DNA from: Anaerolineales bacterium UBA2395
Lineage (GTDB): Bacteria > Chloroflexota > Anaerolineae > Anaerolineales > Villigracilaceae
Assembly (NCBI GenBank): GCA_002343775.1
Contig: DDSH01000032.1
Span: 50,249 to 114,248 of the forward strand
DNA: 64,000 bases
Direction of reading: 5' to 3'
The notes below the pieces were generated by a model, which was given only the letters and a program-made list of their open reading frames with translations, did not search any database and was not told the origin of the DNA. Below, piece after piece: positions 15,585-25,220 of this stretch. The position numbers were made by a program, and so were the translations under genes. Within the stretch, counting starts at the first letter, position 1. Each line of letters opens with the position of its first letter.

Positions 15585-16442
15585 TTACTTCCAGGCATCT
15601 TCATAATCTGTTACATATTGCCTGAATGTGATCGGGCTAATCCCAGTTAATCGCTCGACTTCATCTGTGATCGGTTTCGCCATTCCGAAACGTGTGGATG
15701 TGTACAAACCCGTCATCACCAGGGCGAACATGAAAGGCGTACCCCTGCGTATCGTCTCGATCAGGAAATAAAGCGGGTTCGGGTTACGGTAGGTGATTCT
15801 TCGTCCCAATACCTCGCTCATGATCCTGGCTGCTTCCCAATAATCCAAGCGTTCACTGCCGGTCAGGTCGTAATTCCTGCCGGCATGTCCATCCTCCAGC
15901 AAAGCCACCGCCGCCACCGCCCCGATGTCGCGCGCATCGACAAAGGCGGTTTTTGCCTTTCCCACCGGCACAAAAATCTCATTTCTTTCCTTGATCTCAC
16001 GGCGATGGGTGGTATTCAGATTCTGCATAAAGAAACTACAGCGTAAAAAGGTTGTTTGCATGTTGATTGCCTTCAAATAGGTCTCCACCTTGTAGTGGGG
16101 GACATATTTTGTGTTCTCGATCCCGATCAGGGAGAGAAACACGGCATGGGTTACACCCGCGCGTTTGGCGGCATCCATCGAAGGAACCATATCCCGCTGG
16201 ATGTTCGTGATATGCGGTGGACGCATGTAGAACATCTTCTGTACGCCCTTGAATGTTGCCTCGTAGGTGGTTGGGTCGGTAAAGTCAAAGCGAACCGCCT
16301 CGACTGAATCGCCAAGGCGCTCCCTGAGTTTGTTCACATCCATGTCCGCCGCACGGACTTTCCCACCTCTGGCGAGTATCTGCCTTACGACTTCCGTGCC
16401 GATATTGCCCAGCGCACCGATTACCAATATGGGGGATGACAT
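15585..16442 (-). CDS. NmrA-like NAD(P)-binding protein
   Basis: A 285-residue Rossmann-fold protein of the NmrA/atypical SDR group, with GALGNIGTEVV at residues 8-18 and no classical catalytic Tyr-Lys pair clear from position. It may be a quinone or NADPH sensor, or a reductase like QorB. ATG 16442 follows AGGAG. It is divergent from a TetR gene with a TetR-type operator between them, so it is probably repressed by it. A decayed copy lies at 36516-36914. Confidence 0.9.
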   Translation of the reverse strand: MSSPILVIGALGNIGTEVVRQILARGGKVRAADMDVNKLRERLGDSVEAVRFDFTDPTTYEATFKGVQKMFYMRPPHITNIQRDMVPSMDAAKRAGVTHAVFLSLIGIENTKYVPHYKVETYLKAINMQTTFLRCSFFMQNLNTTHRREIKERNEIFVPVGKAKTAFVDARDIGAVAAVALLEDGHAGRNYDLTGSERLDYWEAARIMSEVLGRRITYRNPNPLYFLIETIRRGTPFMFALVMTGLYTSTRFGMAKPITDEVERLTGISPITFRQYVTDYEDAWK

Positions 16443-16465
16443 TCTTTCGCTCCTAACTTGACTGT

Positions 16466-16484
16466 ATATAGACCAGTCGTTATA
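16466..16484. promoter_or_regulatory. Putative TetR (LmrA/YxaF-like) operator
   Basis: ATATAGACCAGTCGTTATA lies between the divergent NmrA-like and TetR genes. It closely resembles the box bound by the Bacillus LmrA and YxaF repressors, whose core is AGACCAGTC (from memory), and the TetR gene here belongs to that type. Confidence 0.65.
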
Positions 16485-16544
16485 ATAATTCAATAGTCGC
16501 ATTTTGGAAAGATGACAAAAGACATTTTTTGGACGGAGATTAAT

Positions 16545-17105
16545 ATGAGCAATGCCCGCGAACAAATCCTGCAAACCACCTGCGCCCTGCTGGAAAAGCA
16601 GGGTTATCACGGCACTGGCTTGAACGAGATCATCAAGGAAAGCGGCTCCCCAAAAGGATCGTTGTATTACTACTTTCCAGAGGGCAAGGAACAGATTACG
16701 GCAGAGGCGGTGCTTCAATCCGGAAAACAAACTGCCGAGCGGATTCGCCAGGGATTAACAGAGAGTTCCAACGCTGCCAAAGCAATTTCTGACTTCATTC
16801 TGAATATAGCAGAACATGTCGAACGATCCGGTTTTGCGGCGGGCAGTCCTCTGACGGCTGTGGCGATGGAAACCGCGACCACTTCACCACGGATCAATGC
16901 CGCCTGTCACGAAGCGTATCAAATGTTGAAATCCGCCTTCCATGACAAGTTGATCGAATGCGGGTACTCAAAAACAAAAGCCGATGAATTGGCGACCTTT
17001 ATTGTTTCTGCCATCGAAGGCGGGATCATCCTGAGTCGTACATCGCATACCGCCGACCCGTTGCGCCTGGTGGCAAAACAATTGAAAGTCTTGTTGGCTT
17101 CATAA
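16545..17105 (+). CDS. TetR-family repressor, LmrA/YxaF type
   Basis: A 186-residue regulator: N-terminal helix-turn-helix (about 5-50; GYHGTGLNEIIKESG, SPKGSLYYYFPEGKEQ) and a C-terminal ligand domain like that of LmrA/YxaF. ATG 16545 follows GGAGA. It probably represses itself, the divergent NmrA-like gene and the SDR-like gene 35 bases downstream. Inducers of this family are flavonoids or drugs in Bacillus; here unknown. Confidence 0.92.
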   Translation: MSNAREQILQTTCALLEKQGYHGTGLNEIIKESGSPKGSLYYYFPEGKEQITAEAVLQSGKQTAERIRQGLTESSNAAKAISDFILNIAEHVERSGFAAGSPLTAVAMETATTSPRINAACHEAYQMLKSAFHDKLIECGYSKTKADELATFIVSAIEGGIILSRTSHTADPLRLVAKQLKVLLAS

Positions 17106-17140
17106 CCATCATTAATAAGAAACAATTTCAAAGGAGTCTT

Positions 17141-17770
17141 ATGAAGATCGTAGTATTTGGTGCATCGCGTGGTGTTGGGCTGGAAGTGGTCAAGCAGGCA
17201 TTGGAGGGAGGATATCAGGTGACTGCATTTGTGCGTTCCCCTGAGAAGTTCACGGTGACACATCCCAACTTGACCGTATTCAAAGGCGACTCGATGGATG
17301 CTGAAGCTGTCGAGAAGGCGATTGCCGAACAGGATGCAGTTATCAGCGCCCTAGGTCCGACCCGTCCGCCCGTTCCCCACATGATGGAAACTTCAGCCAA
17401 AAACATTGTTGCCGGGATGAGGAAACATGGTGTGCGCCGGCTGGTCTCCACGACTGGCGCAGGAGTACGGCAACCCGAAGATCAACCTAAATTTATTGAT
17501 CACTTCATCGGATTTCTGCTCAATCTATTGGCAAAAGATGTGGTGCTGGATTCGGCTGCAAACGTGAAGGTGATTCGGGAGTCTGATTTGGATTGGACAG
17601 TGGTGAGGTTCCCGCGTCTGATGGATGGCGAACACAAGGGCAGATATCAGGTCGGGTATGTAGGCAAGAGTTCGGGTACGCAACTTTCCCGCGCAGATGG
17701 TGCAGACTTTATTTTGAAAGAACTGACCGAAATGAAGTGGTTGAAGAAATTACCACTGGTGAGTTATTAA
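17141..17770 (+). CDS. NAD(P)H-binding SDR-like protein
   Basis: A 209-residue atypical short-chain dehydrogenase of the NAD(P)H-binding (NAD_binding_10) type: GASRGVGLEVVKQAL (8-22), FKGDSMDAEAVEKAI, and VISALGPTRPPVPHM. AAGGAG precedes the ATG. It forms one transcription unit with the TetR gene and ends in a strong terminator. A broken paralogue lies at 36915-37456. Confidence 0.9.
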   Translation: MKIVVFGASRGVGLEVVKQALEGGYQVTAFVRSPEKFTVTHPNLTVFKGDSMDAEAVEKAIAEQDAVISALGPTRPPVPHMMETSAKNIVAGMRKHGVRRLVSTTGAGVRQPEDQPKFIDHFIGFLLNLLAKDVVLDSAANVKVIRESDLDWTVVRFPRLMDGEHKGRYQVGYVGKSSGTQLSRADGADFILKELTEMKWLKKLPLVSY

Positions 17771-17802
17771 CCTGAATTGGTCGGATTTGACATAGCCTAG
17801 TT

Positions 17803-17846
17803 GAAAAGAACTGCGCCTTGTCGTCATGAGGCGCTGTTCTTTTTTA
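17803..17846 (+). terminator. Intrinsic terminator of TetR/SDR unit
   Basis: AAAAGAAC-GCGCCT pairs with AGGCGC-GTTCTTTT and ends in TTTTTT. A closely related terminator follows the decayed copy near 37.5 kb. Confidence 0.88.
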
Positions 17847-18078
17847 TCCAATTCTACGTCCATAATAAGGCAAAACCAGGCTTGTGGTCACCATATACGG
17901 TTCCTTTATAACAACATAGTGAATACTAAATTGAGTAACCAAACCTGTCCTACTATTTTTCTAAGACAGCTGTCACTGCTTGGTTTACATCGACTTCCTT
18001 GCCGACAGGGTAGAAACACCTAGGCATCAAACTTATTAAAATTGGATCCGTTGAAGCCAAAATAGCTAATTTTCCGCT
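17847..18078. other. Gene-free stretch before recombinase fragment
   Basis: AT-rich sequence with short interrupted frames on both strands. I see no gene, RNA or clear repeat here; with the terminator, the gene-free stretch runs from 17771 to 18078. Confidence 0.5.
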
Positions 18079-19221
18079 TCACAACCGCAATCTAATCTGT
18101 CCGGCGGGGTACATATCTGGTATACGGGTATAAATTTCGCCCCGCCTGGAATATGCCGCAGGGCTAAGGTTCTCCAAACCTGCATCCTGATCGAGAATCT
18201 TTTGTAAATCCAAGCGAATCACAACATTTAGTTCTCGATTTCTGTTGATCGTCACCTCCTCAACCAAGGTATCTATGACCTTTTTCTTGAGTAAGAATAC
18301 TCTATGTCGCTCCTCTTCAGTTTGAGGAGCGGCTTCTTTTAACTCTACAACGCCTACCTGTAAATCCGCCAGGTACTCCTCAAATTTTTCCTCCCAGTTA
18401 TTAAGCGCATTGATATTTATTGTCTGACCTAATGCAGATAGGTCGCGCTTATAACTTATCTCCTGCAAGGTCAAAGTCGCCAATTGTTGTTCCATATCGT
18501 TGTTTGTGAACCTTCCTTCTCTTGCTTGGGTAATCACCCATTGCCGGTTGTGATTGATCCTCTGAAGCTGTTTTTCGATTCTGTCCCTTTCCTCATGAAG
18601 ATTAGAGGCGTTTGCACGAAGTTGATCAACCAAATCCATCGCTTGTGAAAGCAGGTATTCAGGCTTGTCGAGAGCGCGGCAAATCTTTTCCCAGGCATCA
18701 TCATCAGCCTTTTTAGCGCCAATATGTCTTGGGCAATCGGGGGAAACAAGATCTTTGTGATTCTGGCGACAAAAGTAAACGCCTGTCGTTGTCTTTCTCT
18801 CGACCAGCACACCTTTCCGATTCTTTCGGGTCTTTTGAGTTCTCGCGCCCCACTTATTGCCACAGTCACATTTTAGTACCCCACCAAGCAGGTAATCGTG
18901 GTGGACACGACGAGCAGGATATGTTTTTTTTCGTGCCCTCATTTCCCTAAAGCTATCATAGGTTGCAATATCAATAATTGGCTCCACCGGTATTTCAAAA
19001 AGCTCTCCTTTTCTCGACTGGATTTTCAATCCATAAGCATATTCCTTGGCGGACTTAAGGATTGCCTGAATACTGGAACGAGCCCAGTGGATCCTTCTTG
19101 GAACACTGCTCCCCTTTTGGGGTGCGCCCCCAGCAATCAACCTGTCTCGAATTTCCATGAGACGACACCCGTCCAGATACCATTCAAATATCTTCCGATA
19201 TTCAGTTGATGGACTGGCCAT
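18079..19221 (-). pseudogene. Large serine recombinase, N-terminus missing
   Basis: 380 codons of the C-terminal part of a site-specific serine recombinase. They include the Recombinase domain (from FEWYLDGCRLMEIRDRL, residues 13-29), a zinc ribbon (CDCG near 118 and CRQNH...CPRH, about 150-165) and a long coiled coil (about 195-330). The resolvase catalytic domain with its nucleophilic Ser, normally about 150-200 residues before this point, is absent. The frame begins where a propeller gene starts on the other strand. It cannot catalyse recombination alone. It is evidence of past integration of a mobile element. Confidence 0.85.
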
Positions 19222-21187
19222 GGAGATGCTGGATAACCAGCCGAATTGGAATTCCCCCGGCTGTTATACAGACGCAACGCTGCGTTTGCCTGAGGATGAG
19301 CTTTCGTCCACCGACCTGATTGGAACGAGTTGGATCACAGGTTTCCAGCACAAAGCGATCTACCCTGTGATTCCCTCCACAGTGAACGAAGTAACTTTCA
19401 TGATGCCCTGCATCCGATCGGCAATACCCGGAAAAGCTCCCGAGAATTGGGAACTGTCATTCCGTCTAATTCCGGCTCCGGCTGACATGACGGCGTTCCC
19501 TGTGATCGAGATCTCTACGCCTGTCGCGGAAATGCCGACTGTTCTACCGCAGACTAAGCCGGGCACCACTCTGTCAACAGATGGAATTTCTCTTGTTCTA
19601 GATCGCGCGGTACAGATGGATGATGGCTATCTGATCTATGCCACCCTGCATTGGGAAAACACCGGCTTTAGTTCGATCGACCCGATTGATACGTCCGCGA
19701 TCCACATGCTGGATGCGAACGGACAGGAGGTCGCATCCACGTACGATATGGAAGCAATGTCCAGCATGGAGTGGCAGCCGGGGAAGACATCCTTCGCCCT
19801 TCGAACTGCGCCTATTCAGGTCGCGGGCCCGCTGACGCTTGTGTTGGATTCGGTCGTAGTGACGGTCGCGGTACCGGTAGACGCCATGTTCACCTTCGAT
19901 CCGGGACCCGATCCGCAGCCGGGGCAGGTCTGGGAGTTGAACGAGGATATCGATGTGGGATATGGGCATTCCCTGCGCGTGTTGCGGGCAACATATCCCA
20001 AGCCGCCCATGGAGAATCTCCCTCTCCAGCCTGGTTTCTCCTTCGAGATCGAATCGCCAACTGGCTTAACGCAGGCCATGCTGTCCGACAACGATCATCC
20101 CCTTGCAGGCGGTGGTGGTGGCGGCGGCTCTTTCACGGGCATATTCGGCTCCGGCTTTTCGTACACGGGAGACATACCTGCGGGGCCCATCACTGTGCAT
20201 ATTGAATCCATCGGGTTCAGTCTGCCCGGTCATTGGGAGGCATCCTGGACGCCGCCTGCAACCACACCCCAGGCTGCCTCCACGCCTCAATCGTCCGCCT
20301 GTCTGACCCGTGAGAGCTGGCAGCAAGCGTTGCAGGCGCATGCCTCTTTGCCGAGCGGACTCACCGGGACACTCGCGCTTTCTGACCTGCTGCCTCCAAC
20401 CTACAATTACGAAGTATCCGTAGCCAAACTGGATGGCAGTGGTCAAAAGTCGTATGGCTTTGGGTTTGGTCCATCATTATCGCCGGATGGAACACGCATG
20501 GTGCATCAGGGTCCGATGAACGAAGGACCCTCGAAAGGCTTGTACATCACAGATCTTGCATCAGGGAACTCGGCGATTGTGCCGGGCACAGGTTTAGGTG
20601 ATGCAGGCCCGCTCTGGTCGCGGGATGGCCAAAAGATCGCCTTCACCCGTGGACCTTCATCCGGTTTGATTGGTGCTCCAGGTCCCTACAATGTCATGAT
20701 CATGAATGTCGATGGTTCTAATATCCGCCAATTAACATTTAGTGAAGGTGCGAACTATCTTACGGCATGGATGCCGGATGGTGTCGGCATACTATACACG
20801 TCCGCGGTCCGTGATGGCGTCTCAATAAATCTTATGAATACACAAACCGGCGAAACCCGGTCCTTGTTTGACCTGAATTACAACGCAACGGTAGTGGCCT
20901 CTCCAGATGGAAAACGGTTGGCTTTCGAAGAAATGCTGCCGCTCGACAAGTATGGCTTGTTCGTTTCTGACCTGGATGGTTCCAACCGCAAACTTTTGGC
21001 AGATGGAAATCCCTATATTGTGACTGTCCCAGCGTGGAGCCCGGATGGGCAATGGGTGATCGCCAGTGTTCACAATTCGAATTCAAGCAACGAGTTCAAT
21101 GCAAAGTTGGCGTTAATTCAAGTGGATACTTGCCAGGTCATACCTTTGCCATATCTAGTTGGATACGTCTCTTCCTGGTTGCCTTGA
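19220..21187 (+). CDS. TolB-like propeller protein, probably 5'-truncated
   Basis: About 655 codons. The N-terminal half is an extracytoplasmic sandwich-like region with a Gly run (GGGGGGG near residue 300). The C-terminal half is a TolB/WD40-like propeller with repeats such as SPDGTRMVHQG, SRDGQKIAFTR and SPDGQWVIASV. Proteins of this kind have a signal peptide or lipobox; none is present here. Reading begins exactly where the recombinase fragment begins on the opposite strand, so the 5' end was probably lost in a rearrangement. No ribosome-binding site precedes ATG 19220. Confidence 0.7.
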   Translation: MEMLDNQPNWNSPGCYTDATLRLPEDELSSTDLIGTSWITGFQHKAIYPVIPSTVNEVTFMMPCIRSAIPGKAPENWELSFRLIPAPADMTAFPVIEISTPVAEMPTVLPQTKPGTTLSTDGISLVLDRAVQMDDGYLIYATLHWENTGFSSIDPIDTSAIHMLDANGQEVASTYDMEAMSSMEWQPGKTSFALRTAPIQVAGPLTLVLDSVVVTVAVPVDAMFTFDPGPDPQPGQVWELNEDIDVGYGHSLRVLRATYPKPPMENLPLQPGFSFEIESPTGLTQAMLSDNDHPLAGGGGGGGSFTGIFGSGFSYTGDIPAGPITVHIESIGFSLPGHWEASWTPPATTPQAASTPQSSACLTRESWQQALQAHASLPSGLTGTLALSDLLPPTYNYEVSVAKLDGSGQKSYGFGFGPSLSPDGTRMVHQGPMNEGPSKGLYITDLASGNSAIVPGTGLGDAGPLWSRDGQKIAFTRGPSSGLIGAPGPYNVMIMNVDGSNIRQLTFSEGANYLTAWMPDGVGILYTSAVRDGVSINLMNTQTGETRSLFDLNYNATVVASPDGKRLAFEEMLPLDKYGLFVSDLDGSNRKLLADGNPYIVTVPAWSPDGQWVIASVHNSNSSNEFNAKLALIQVDTCQVIPLPYLVGYVSSWLP

Positions 21188-21234
21188 AAATGTCTAGCGT
21201 ATTGATTCAGAAAGAAAAACCCATCTACTCACCC

Positions 21235-21490
21235 TCAAGCATAAAGTTCTTGCTCATTCAGTTGATATTTATTATACAGACGTGACCTTGTTCCTGACAA
21301 GTCCTGCTCTCTTTGATGGACAATTCCCAGTTCGCCAGCCAGTTTGTAAAAGCGGTCTGCGTCTTCGAGATTGCCAATCTTTTCGTAGGCAACGCCCACA
21401 TTCACATAAAAGGACGCCTAGAAACTTTGAACGCACTCATCTTTTACAAGGTTGGCGTGAGCTAACACCTCCAAGTTCCGGCGCGAGGAT
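21235..21490 (-). pseudogene. TPR protein remnant with in-frame stop
   Basis: On the minus strand the frame reads AHANLVKDECVQSF, then TAG, then ASFYVNVGVAYEKIGN and LEDADRFYKLAGELG before a TGA at 21235. The second part is a clear tetratricopeptide repeat pair. No start codon is seen. It lies in the 458-base gap between the propeller gene and the membrane gene. Confidence 0.5.
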
Positions 21491-21585
21491 GTTTGGTATC
21501 TTGCCATGTAATGCACTGAGGCAAAACTATTGCATTTCTTATCGATTTACAATAGGTCAAGCTGTCCCATAATTGCGGCATGTCT

Positions 21586-21640
21586 AGCGGACACCCGCCC
21601 TTCGGGCAATCCCTTACATCAGGTAGTATCATGACGCTTT
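21586..21640 (-). repeat. attC-like element, partial copy 1
   Basis: On the minus strand AAGCGTCATGATACTACCTGA is followed by GGGATTGCCCGAAGGGCG, matching the left part of the repeat at 26350-26466. The terminal GCCCAAC box is not preserved. Confidence 0.4.
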
Positions 21641-21645
21641 TACCA

Positions 21646-22407
21646 TTAACCGCCAACGGCTAACGCAAATATTAACAAAAAGCCGAAATAGATAGTCACA
21701 GCCAGAAGCAAGATTATGCCAGCAATAATAATGATGCGGTTGGGTTTTGTTTCTGAAAGCGTTGAGGTGGTTTCTGGCTGCGGACAACCTTGAATAAACA
21801 TCTTCCATTGAGGAATTGGCAATTTCATTATTGCAAATGTAATAAGCGCAACAAACATGAGGTAGGTTGCTGGAAAGTTTGTGCCAGAACTAAATACGCC
21901 GAGAAATGCGGCGACGAGTGCGCTCAAAATGTCAGAAATTTGAGAGATATGTACCGACCCAGTGGTATCTCTGTTGAAAAGTTGACCAAGCACTATGAAT
22001 AAGAACGTAGTTGCCACTGCTGTTACATAGCCTGCCAAAAGGGAAGACCACCATTTCTTGAAAAAACCGTTTTGCGCTAAGATACCCGCAATACACCCCA
22101 TAACTGCATATAGAAGCCACTCTGGGTACCCTGATCTGTACATTGGTTCAGGTCCACTTTCATAATAAATAACAGGTATGGCGCCGCCCGTAAAAATTAG
22201 AACGCTGATTGCGCCTGTCAAAAAGCCTGCCCAGGGTCCGCATAAAATCGCAACTAAAAAGATCATGACATACATGAGAGTAAAAATTATTAGTACGGAG
22301 ATACCCTCTGTGGTTTTTCCAGTCAGTACTTTTCCGATCAATGCAATGAGGAGGCTGATCGCTATTAGGATTATTGAATTTCTGTTGAAATTTGATTTTA
22401 TATTCAT
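21646..22407 (-). CDS. Multi-pass membrane protein, ECF S-component-like
   Basis: A 253-residue protein with about seven helices and a short cytoplasmic loop before the last one. FLVAILCGPWAGFLTGAIS and GYVTAVATTFLFIV resemble S components of energy-coupling factor transporters, which bind vitamins or metals, but the match is by eye and weak. ATG 22407 follows GGAG. It is the last gene in a row of small minus-strand genes separated by attC-like repeats. Confidence 0.7.
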   Translation of the reverse strand: MNIKSNFNRNSIILIAISLLIALIGKVLTGKTTEGISVLIIFTLMYVMIFLVAILCGPWAGFLTGAISVLIFTGGAIPVIYYESGPEPMYRSGYPEWLLYAVMGCIAGILAQNGFFKKWWSSLLAGYVTAVATTFLFIVLGQLFNRDTTGSVHISQISDILSALVAAFLGVFSSGTNFPATYLMFVALITFAIMKLPIPQWKMFIQGCPQPETTSTLSETKPNRIIIIAGIILLLAVTIYFGFLLIFALAVGG

Positions 22408-22441
22408 AATTAACACTCCATCAGTAAATTTGGACGTTAGC

Positions 22442-22469
22442 ACCTAACGAACTTCACGCTTTGTTGGGC
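22442..22469 (-). repeat. attC-like element, short copy 2
   Basis: On the minus strand GCCCAAC (RYYYAAC) is followed 14 bases later by GTTAGGT (GTTRRRY), with AAAGCG between. These are the outer boxes of an integron attC site, but the usual central stem is missing. Confidence 0.45.
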
Positions 22470-22502
22470 GTGAGTGGAATTGAAGACTTGCTTAAGATAA
22501 TT

Positions 22503-22901
22503 TCATACCCATTTGTCGCTGTACAATGGATATTTATACAGCTTTCCGCGTACAGCTTCAATGCCAGCAATAAGCCCTAAAAATGGCGTGCCCATCAGGA
22601 TCGGAAATGTGCAATAGGCATAAACAGCGGCGGGACTGGAAGGACCTCTATATGGATCGGGAAAAAGAATAAATGGAATTACGAATAAAATGAGTACAAA
22701 AACAACTTGAAGTTTAAGTGCCTGCAATGCGTGAAAAGCAACAAAGCGTGATTGATTTTTAAATATCCAGTAAATTATAAGACAAGGAATAATTGGCAGG
22801 AGAATACAGAAATGAGCGATCATTGCCCAAAGGCGTTCAGTTTTATTCAGACCTTTTTCGGCAGAAACGGTTGTCTCTTCCAGGGCTTTTTCAATAGACA
22901 T
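22503..22901 (-). CDS. DUF4870 (Tic20-like) membrane protein
   Basis: A 132-residue protein with a charged N-terminus and three or four helices. The motif SRFVAFHALQALKLQ is typical of DUF4870, a small family of unknown function in bacterial membranes. AGGAG precedes the ATG. A related domain forms the C-terminal part of the HEAT protein at 31681. Confidence 0.82.
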   Translation of the reverse strand: MSIEKALEETTVSAEKGLNKTERLWAMIAHFCILLPIIPCLIIYWIFKNQSRFVAFHALQALKLQVVFVLILFVIPFILFPDPYRGPSSPAAVYAYCTFPILMGTPFLGLIAGIEAVRGKLYKYPLYSDKWV

Positions 22902-22974
22902 GTTTATCTCCTTTGTGGATGATCAAGGACGCCATGCGCCATTGTCACTAATAAATGTCGAAGGCATATAGCGC

Positions 22975-23385
22975 TTATGCATTAATGACCCAGCTAATGA
23001 ATACGATAATTGAGAAGAGTATGTATAGCGCAAATGCGATAGGAATAACAGACATCATTCCAAGGAGTAATCGGGAACGTTTCTTAATAATTAAAAACAG
23101 AATTATGATGACATTAATAACTATCCCAAAAAGGAAAAGACTTATCAAGACGAGACCACCAAATGGAAGCTGGAAGTTTTCTGCTTTATAGAGGAGAAAA
23201 GAATAATTCTCAGCTATATAATCCAAATTCATTATGTAAGATATGGACTTCCATAAGATAAAATTTAGTATCGAAAACAAACCTATCCCTAACCAGAGGT
23301 CACTTGATTTTTCAGTATTGGCACGGTTGATCTTGAGGTTTGCTTGAACCTCGACATTCGTATTTTCGGTTTTTTTTTCGTTCAT
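22975..23385 (-). CDS. Small three-helix membrane protein
   Basis: A 136-residue protein: polar N-terminus (about 1-32), then three or four hydrophobic segments with a basic loop (KKRSR). No family recognised. ATG 23385 follows AAAGGA. It lies in the minus-strand row of small membrane genes. Confidence 0.65.
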   Translation of the reverse strand: MNEKKTENTNVEVQANLKINRANTEKSSDLWLGIGLFSILNFILWKSISYIMNLDYIAENYSFLLYKAENFQLPFGGLVLISLFLFGIVINVIIILFLIIKKRSRLLLGMMSVIPIAFALYILFSIIVFISWVINA

Positions 23386-23475
23386 GCTGGATTTTCCTTT
23401 AATGCTCAAGGGCTTTTCAGCGCGTGCCTTTATATCTCAATATCTGCTTTATCATGTTGATTTGAAAAAAAACAA

Positions 23476-23889
23476 CTAAATATGCGGATTGCGAACTGGC
23501 TTTACTTTCTCTAAGTTGGTATTGCATTTTTCGCAAGTCAATAACGATAGTGAGTTTAATGTACCGCAATTCGGGCAAATCGCCACTTCAATGCCAAGAC
23601 TTTCTGCCCTGCTTTGTTCTTTTTCGGCAGAGTCAAGAGGTTGTTCATGGTCATCTTCATTCTTGATAGGGATGTCGCTTGGTTTTGGAATGGACTTGCC
23701 GATCAACCACCCGATCCCCAACATGATCAAGCCAGGGATGAGGATAATGCTTCCTAATACTACTCCTAGTCCAGAACGGCTAACCCAAGCGCCTTCTGAT
23801 TGACTTCCTAGCGAGCCAAGAATCATGAAAAGACCCCATGCGGAAATAAGTGCTCCTAGAATACCAAATAGATTTTTAACGAAATTCAT
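23476..23889 (-). CDS. Membrane protein with C-terminal zinc ribbon
   Basis: A 137-residue protein: two helices (about 5-25 and 42-66), an acidic linker, and a zinc ribbon CPNCG/CEKCN at about 108-127. The start at 23889 follows AAGGAGG. Function unknown; its layout recalls the zinc-ribbon proteins at 2163 and 2529. Confidence 0.7.
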   Translation of the reverse strand: MNFVKNLFGILGALISAWGLFMILGSLGSQSEGAWVSRSGLGVVLGSIILIPGLIMLGIGWLIGKSIPKPSDIPIKNEDDHEQPLDSAEKEQSRAESLGIEVAICPNCGTLNSLSLLTCEKCNTNLEKVKPVRNPHI

Positions 23890-23964
23890 GATAGCCTCCT
23901 TCATAATTGATATGACATTAAGAGAATAAACTAATTTTCGGCGGCTGATTCCAGTTGTATTTAT

Positions 23965-24966
23965 TTAATACTCACTCCAGATAACGCTTCCAGACTTAAC
24001 ATCCCAAACTCCATATTCATTGTCCAGAGTCCCGGCGGCGATTAATGAACCGTCTGGCGAGAAATCTACTGTAAGAATAGAGTCGCCAACTGTCCCATCC
24101 GTACCAACAATATTATGAGCAATCTCTTGCCCGGTTTGGATATCCCATAAGGAAACATCGTATTGAGCTATTGCAAGAATTGTCCCGTCAGGCGAGAACT
24201 TAAGCCTGGCGCCTCCAAATGGGAGAGTTGCCCATGATTGTATGACCTTTTTGCTTGAGATATCCCAAATCTCGTATAAAGACCTGCCGCGTTCATCGCG
24301 TATGATGGATTGTGTAGCCAGTAAAGTTCCGTCAGGCGAGAATGCGATCCCATAATGATCCCAACTGGATTCTTCGAATTGAGGTTGGAAAACAATTTCG
24401 AAACTTTTCAGATCATAGACCATCACAGTATTTCCATCCTTTGATACGACGGCAAAATATTCCCCGTTGGACGAAATCGCTCCGTCGCCTCGGGTTGCAA
24501 TTCCAAGGTTTTTTACCAGCCGCCAGTTTTTTGTATCCAGGATTTCGACGCCATAAATATTCGACAAGCTGAAGAGATATAGACCGTCGGGAGAAAAGAA
24601 GACGTTTCTAACATGAGTTGTCTCGCCGGTATTTGGTTTTTCGTGTTGGATTATTTTTTCTTCAGACCAGTCTGAGGTATCCCATATGGTAACGGATAGA
24701 TCTGAAGATCCGCTCGCAAGCCATTTGCCATCTGGAGAAAAGGCAACAGATTCAATGGAACTATTTTGCCGCAGGGTTTTGCGGATTTTGCCGCTTTGAG
24801 GGTCCCAAATGAGGATTTTCCCGTTTGTAGACCCGCCAGCCAGGAGAGTCCCATCTGGCGAGAATGCGACAGAAGAAATCCAATTGTCACCGCCCAAGAT
24901 AGAACATGCCATACTTACCAAGATAAATATGCTAAAAATCAAGAGGAATTTGGGATTGGTTTTCAT
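23965..24966 (-). CDS. WD40-repeat lipoprotein
   Basis: A 333-residue lipoprotein (lipobox VSMAC, Cys21) made of about seven WD40 blades; repeats contain SPDGTLLAGGS, SPDGKWLASGS and WDTSDW or WDIQTG. It is probably an extracytoplasmic binding scaffold. AAGGAG precedes the ATG, and an attC-like element lies just upstream. Confidence 0.88.
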   Translation of the reverse strand: MKTNPKFLLIFSIFILVSMACSILGGDNWISSVAFSPDGTLLAGGSTNGKILIWDPQSGKIRKTLRQNSSIESVAFSPDGKWLASGSSDLSVTIWDTSDWSEEKIIQHEKPNTGETTHVRNVFFSPDGLYLFSLSNIYGVEILDTKNWRLVKNLGIATRGDGAISSNGEYFAVVSKDGNTVMVYDLKSFEIVFQPQFEESSWDHYGIAFSPDGTLLATQSIIRDERGRSLYEIWDISSKKVIQSWATLPFGGARLKFSPDGTILAIAQYDVSLWDIQTGQEIAHNIVGTDGTVGDSILTVDFSPDGSLIAAGTLDNEYGVWDVKSGSVIWSEY

Positions 24967-24989
24967 TTTGTCTCCTTTGACGCGCGCTC

Positions 24990-25028
24990 TTTGGGCGCCC
25001 CTAGCGTTCGATACACGCTTTGTTGGGC
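24990..25028 (-). repeat. attC-like element, short copy 3
   Basis: On the minus strand GCCCAACAAAGCGTG is followed by GCTAGGGGCGCCC just before the WD40 gene. The left box matches the other copies; the right box is changed (GCTAGGG for GTTRRRY). Confidence 0.4.
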
Positions 25029-25220
25029 GGTATTGTAGTTCTAAACAATCTCATCGCTCATGCCAATAACAAGTTGTTTCTGATGTAGATAAATTTTGCC
25101 CATATGCAAAGCGAAATGTATAAATCAATGTAACCAAAACAAGGGGCATTGAGGGTTTGACATGGAGAGAACTGATGGAAAATCTTCCTCAGGCTGTGGA
25201 GAGGTTGGAAGAATATCTTT
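25029..25220. other. Intergenic region with plus-strand gene end
   Basis: A plus-strand open tail reads TWRELMENLPQAVERLEEYL and stops at 25233, with no start codon. It looks like the last codons of a lost gene. Nothing else is seen. Confidence 0.3.

Noticed and set aside
18079..19221. Active prophage or integrative element
   Set aside because: The recombinase has no catalytic domain, and no phage, conjugation or attachment sites were seen around it.
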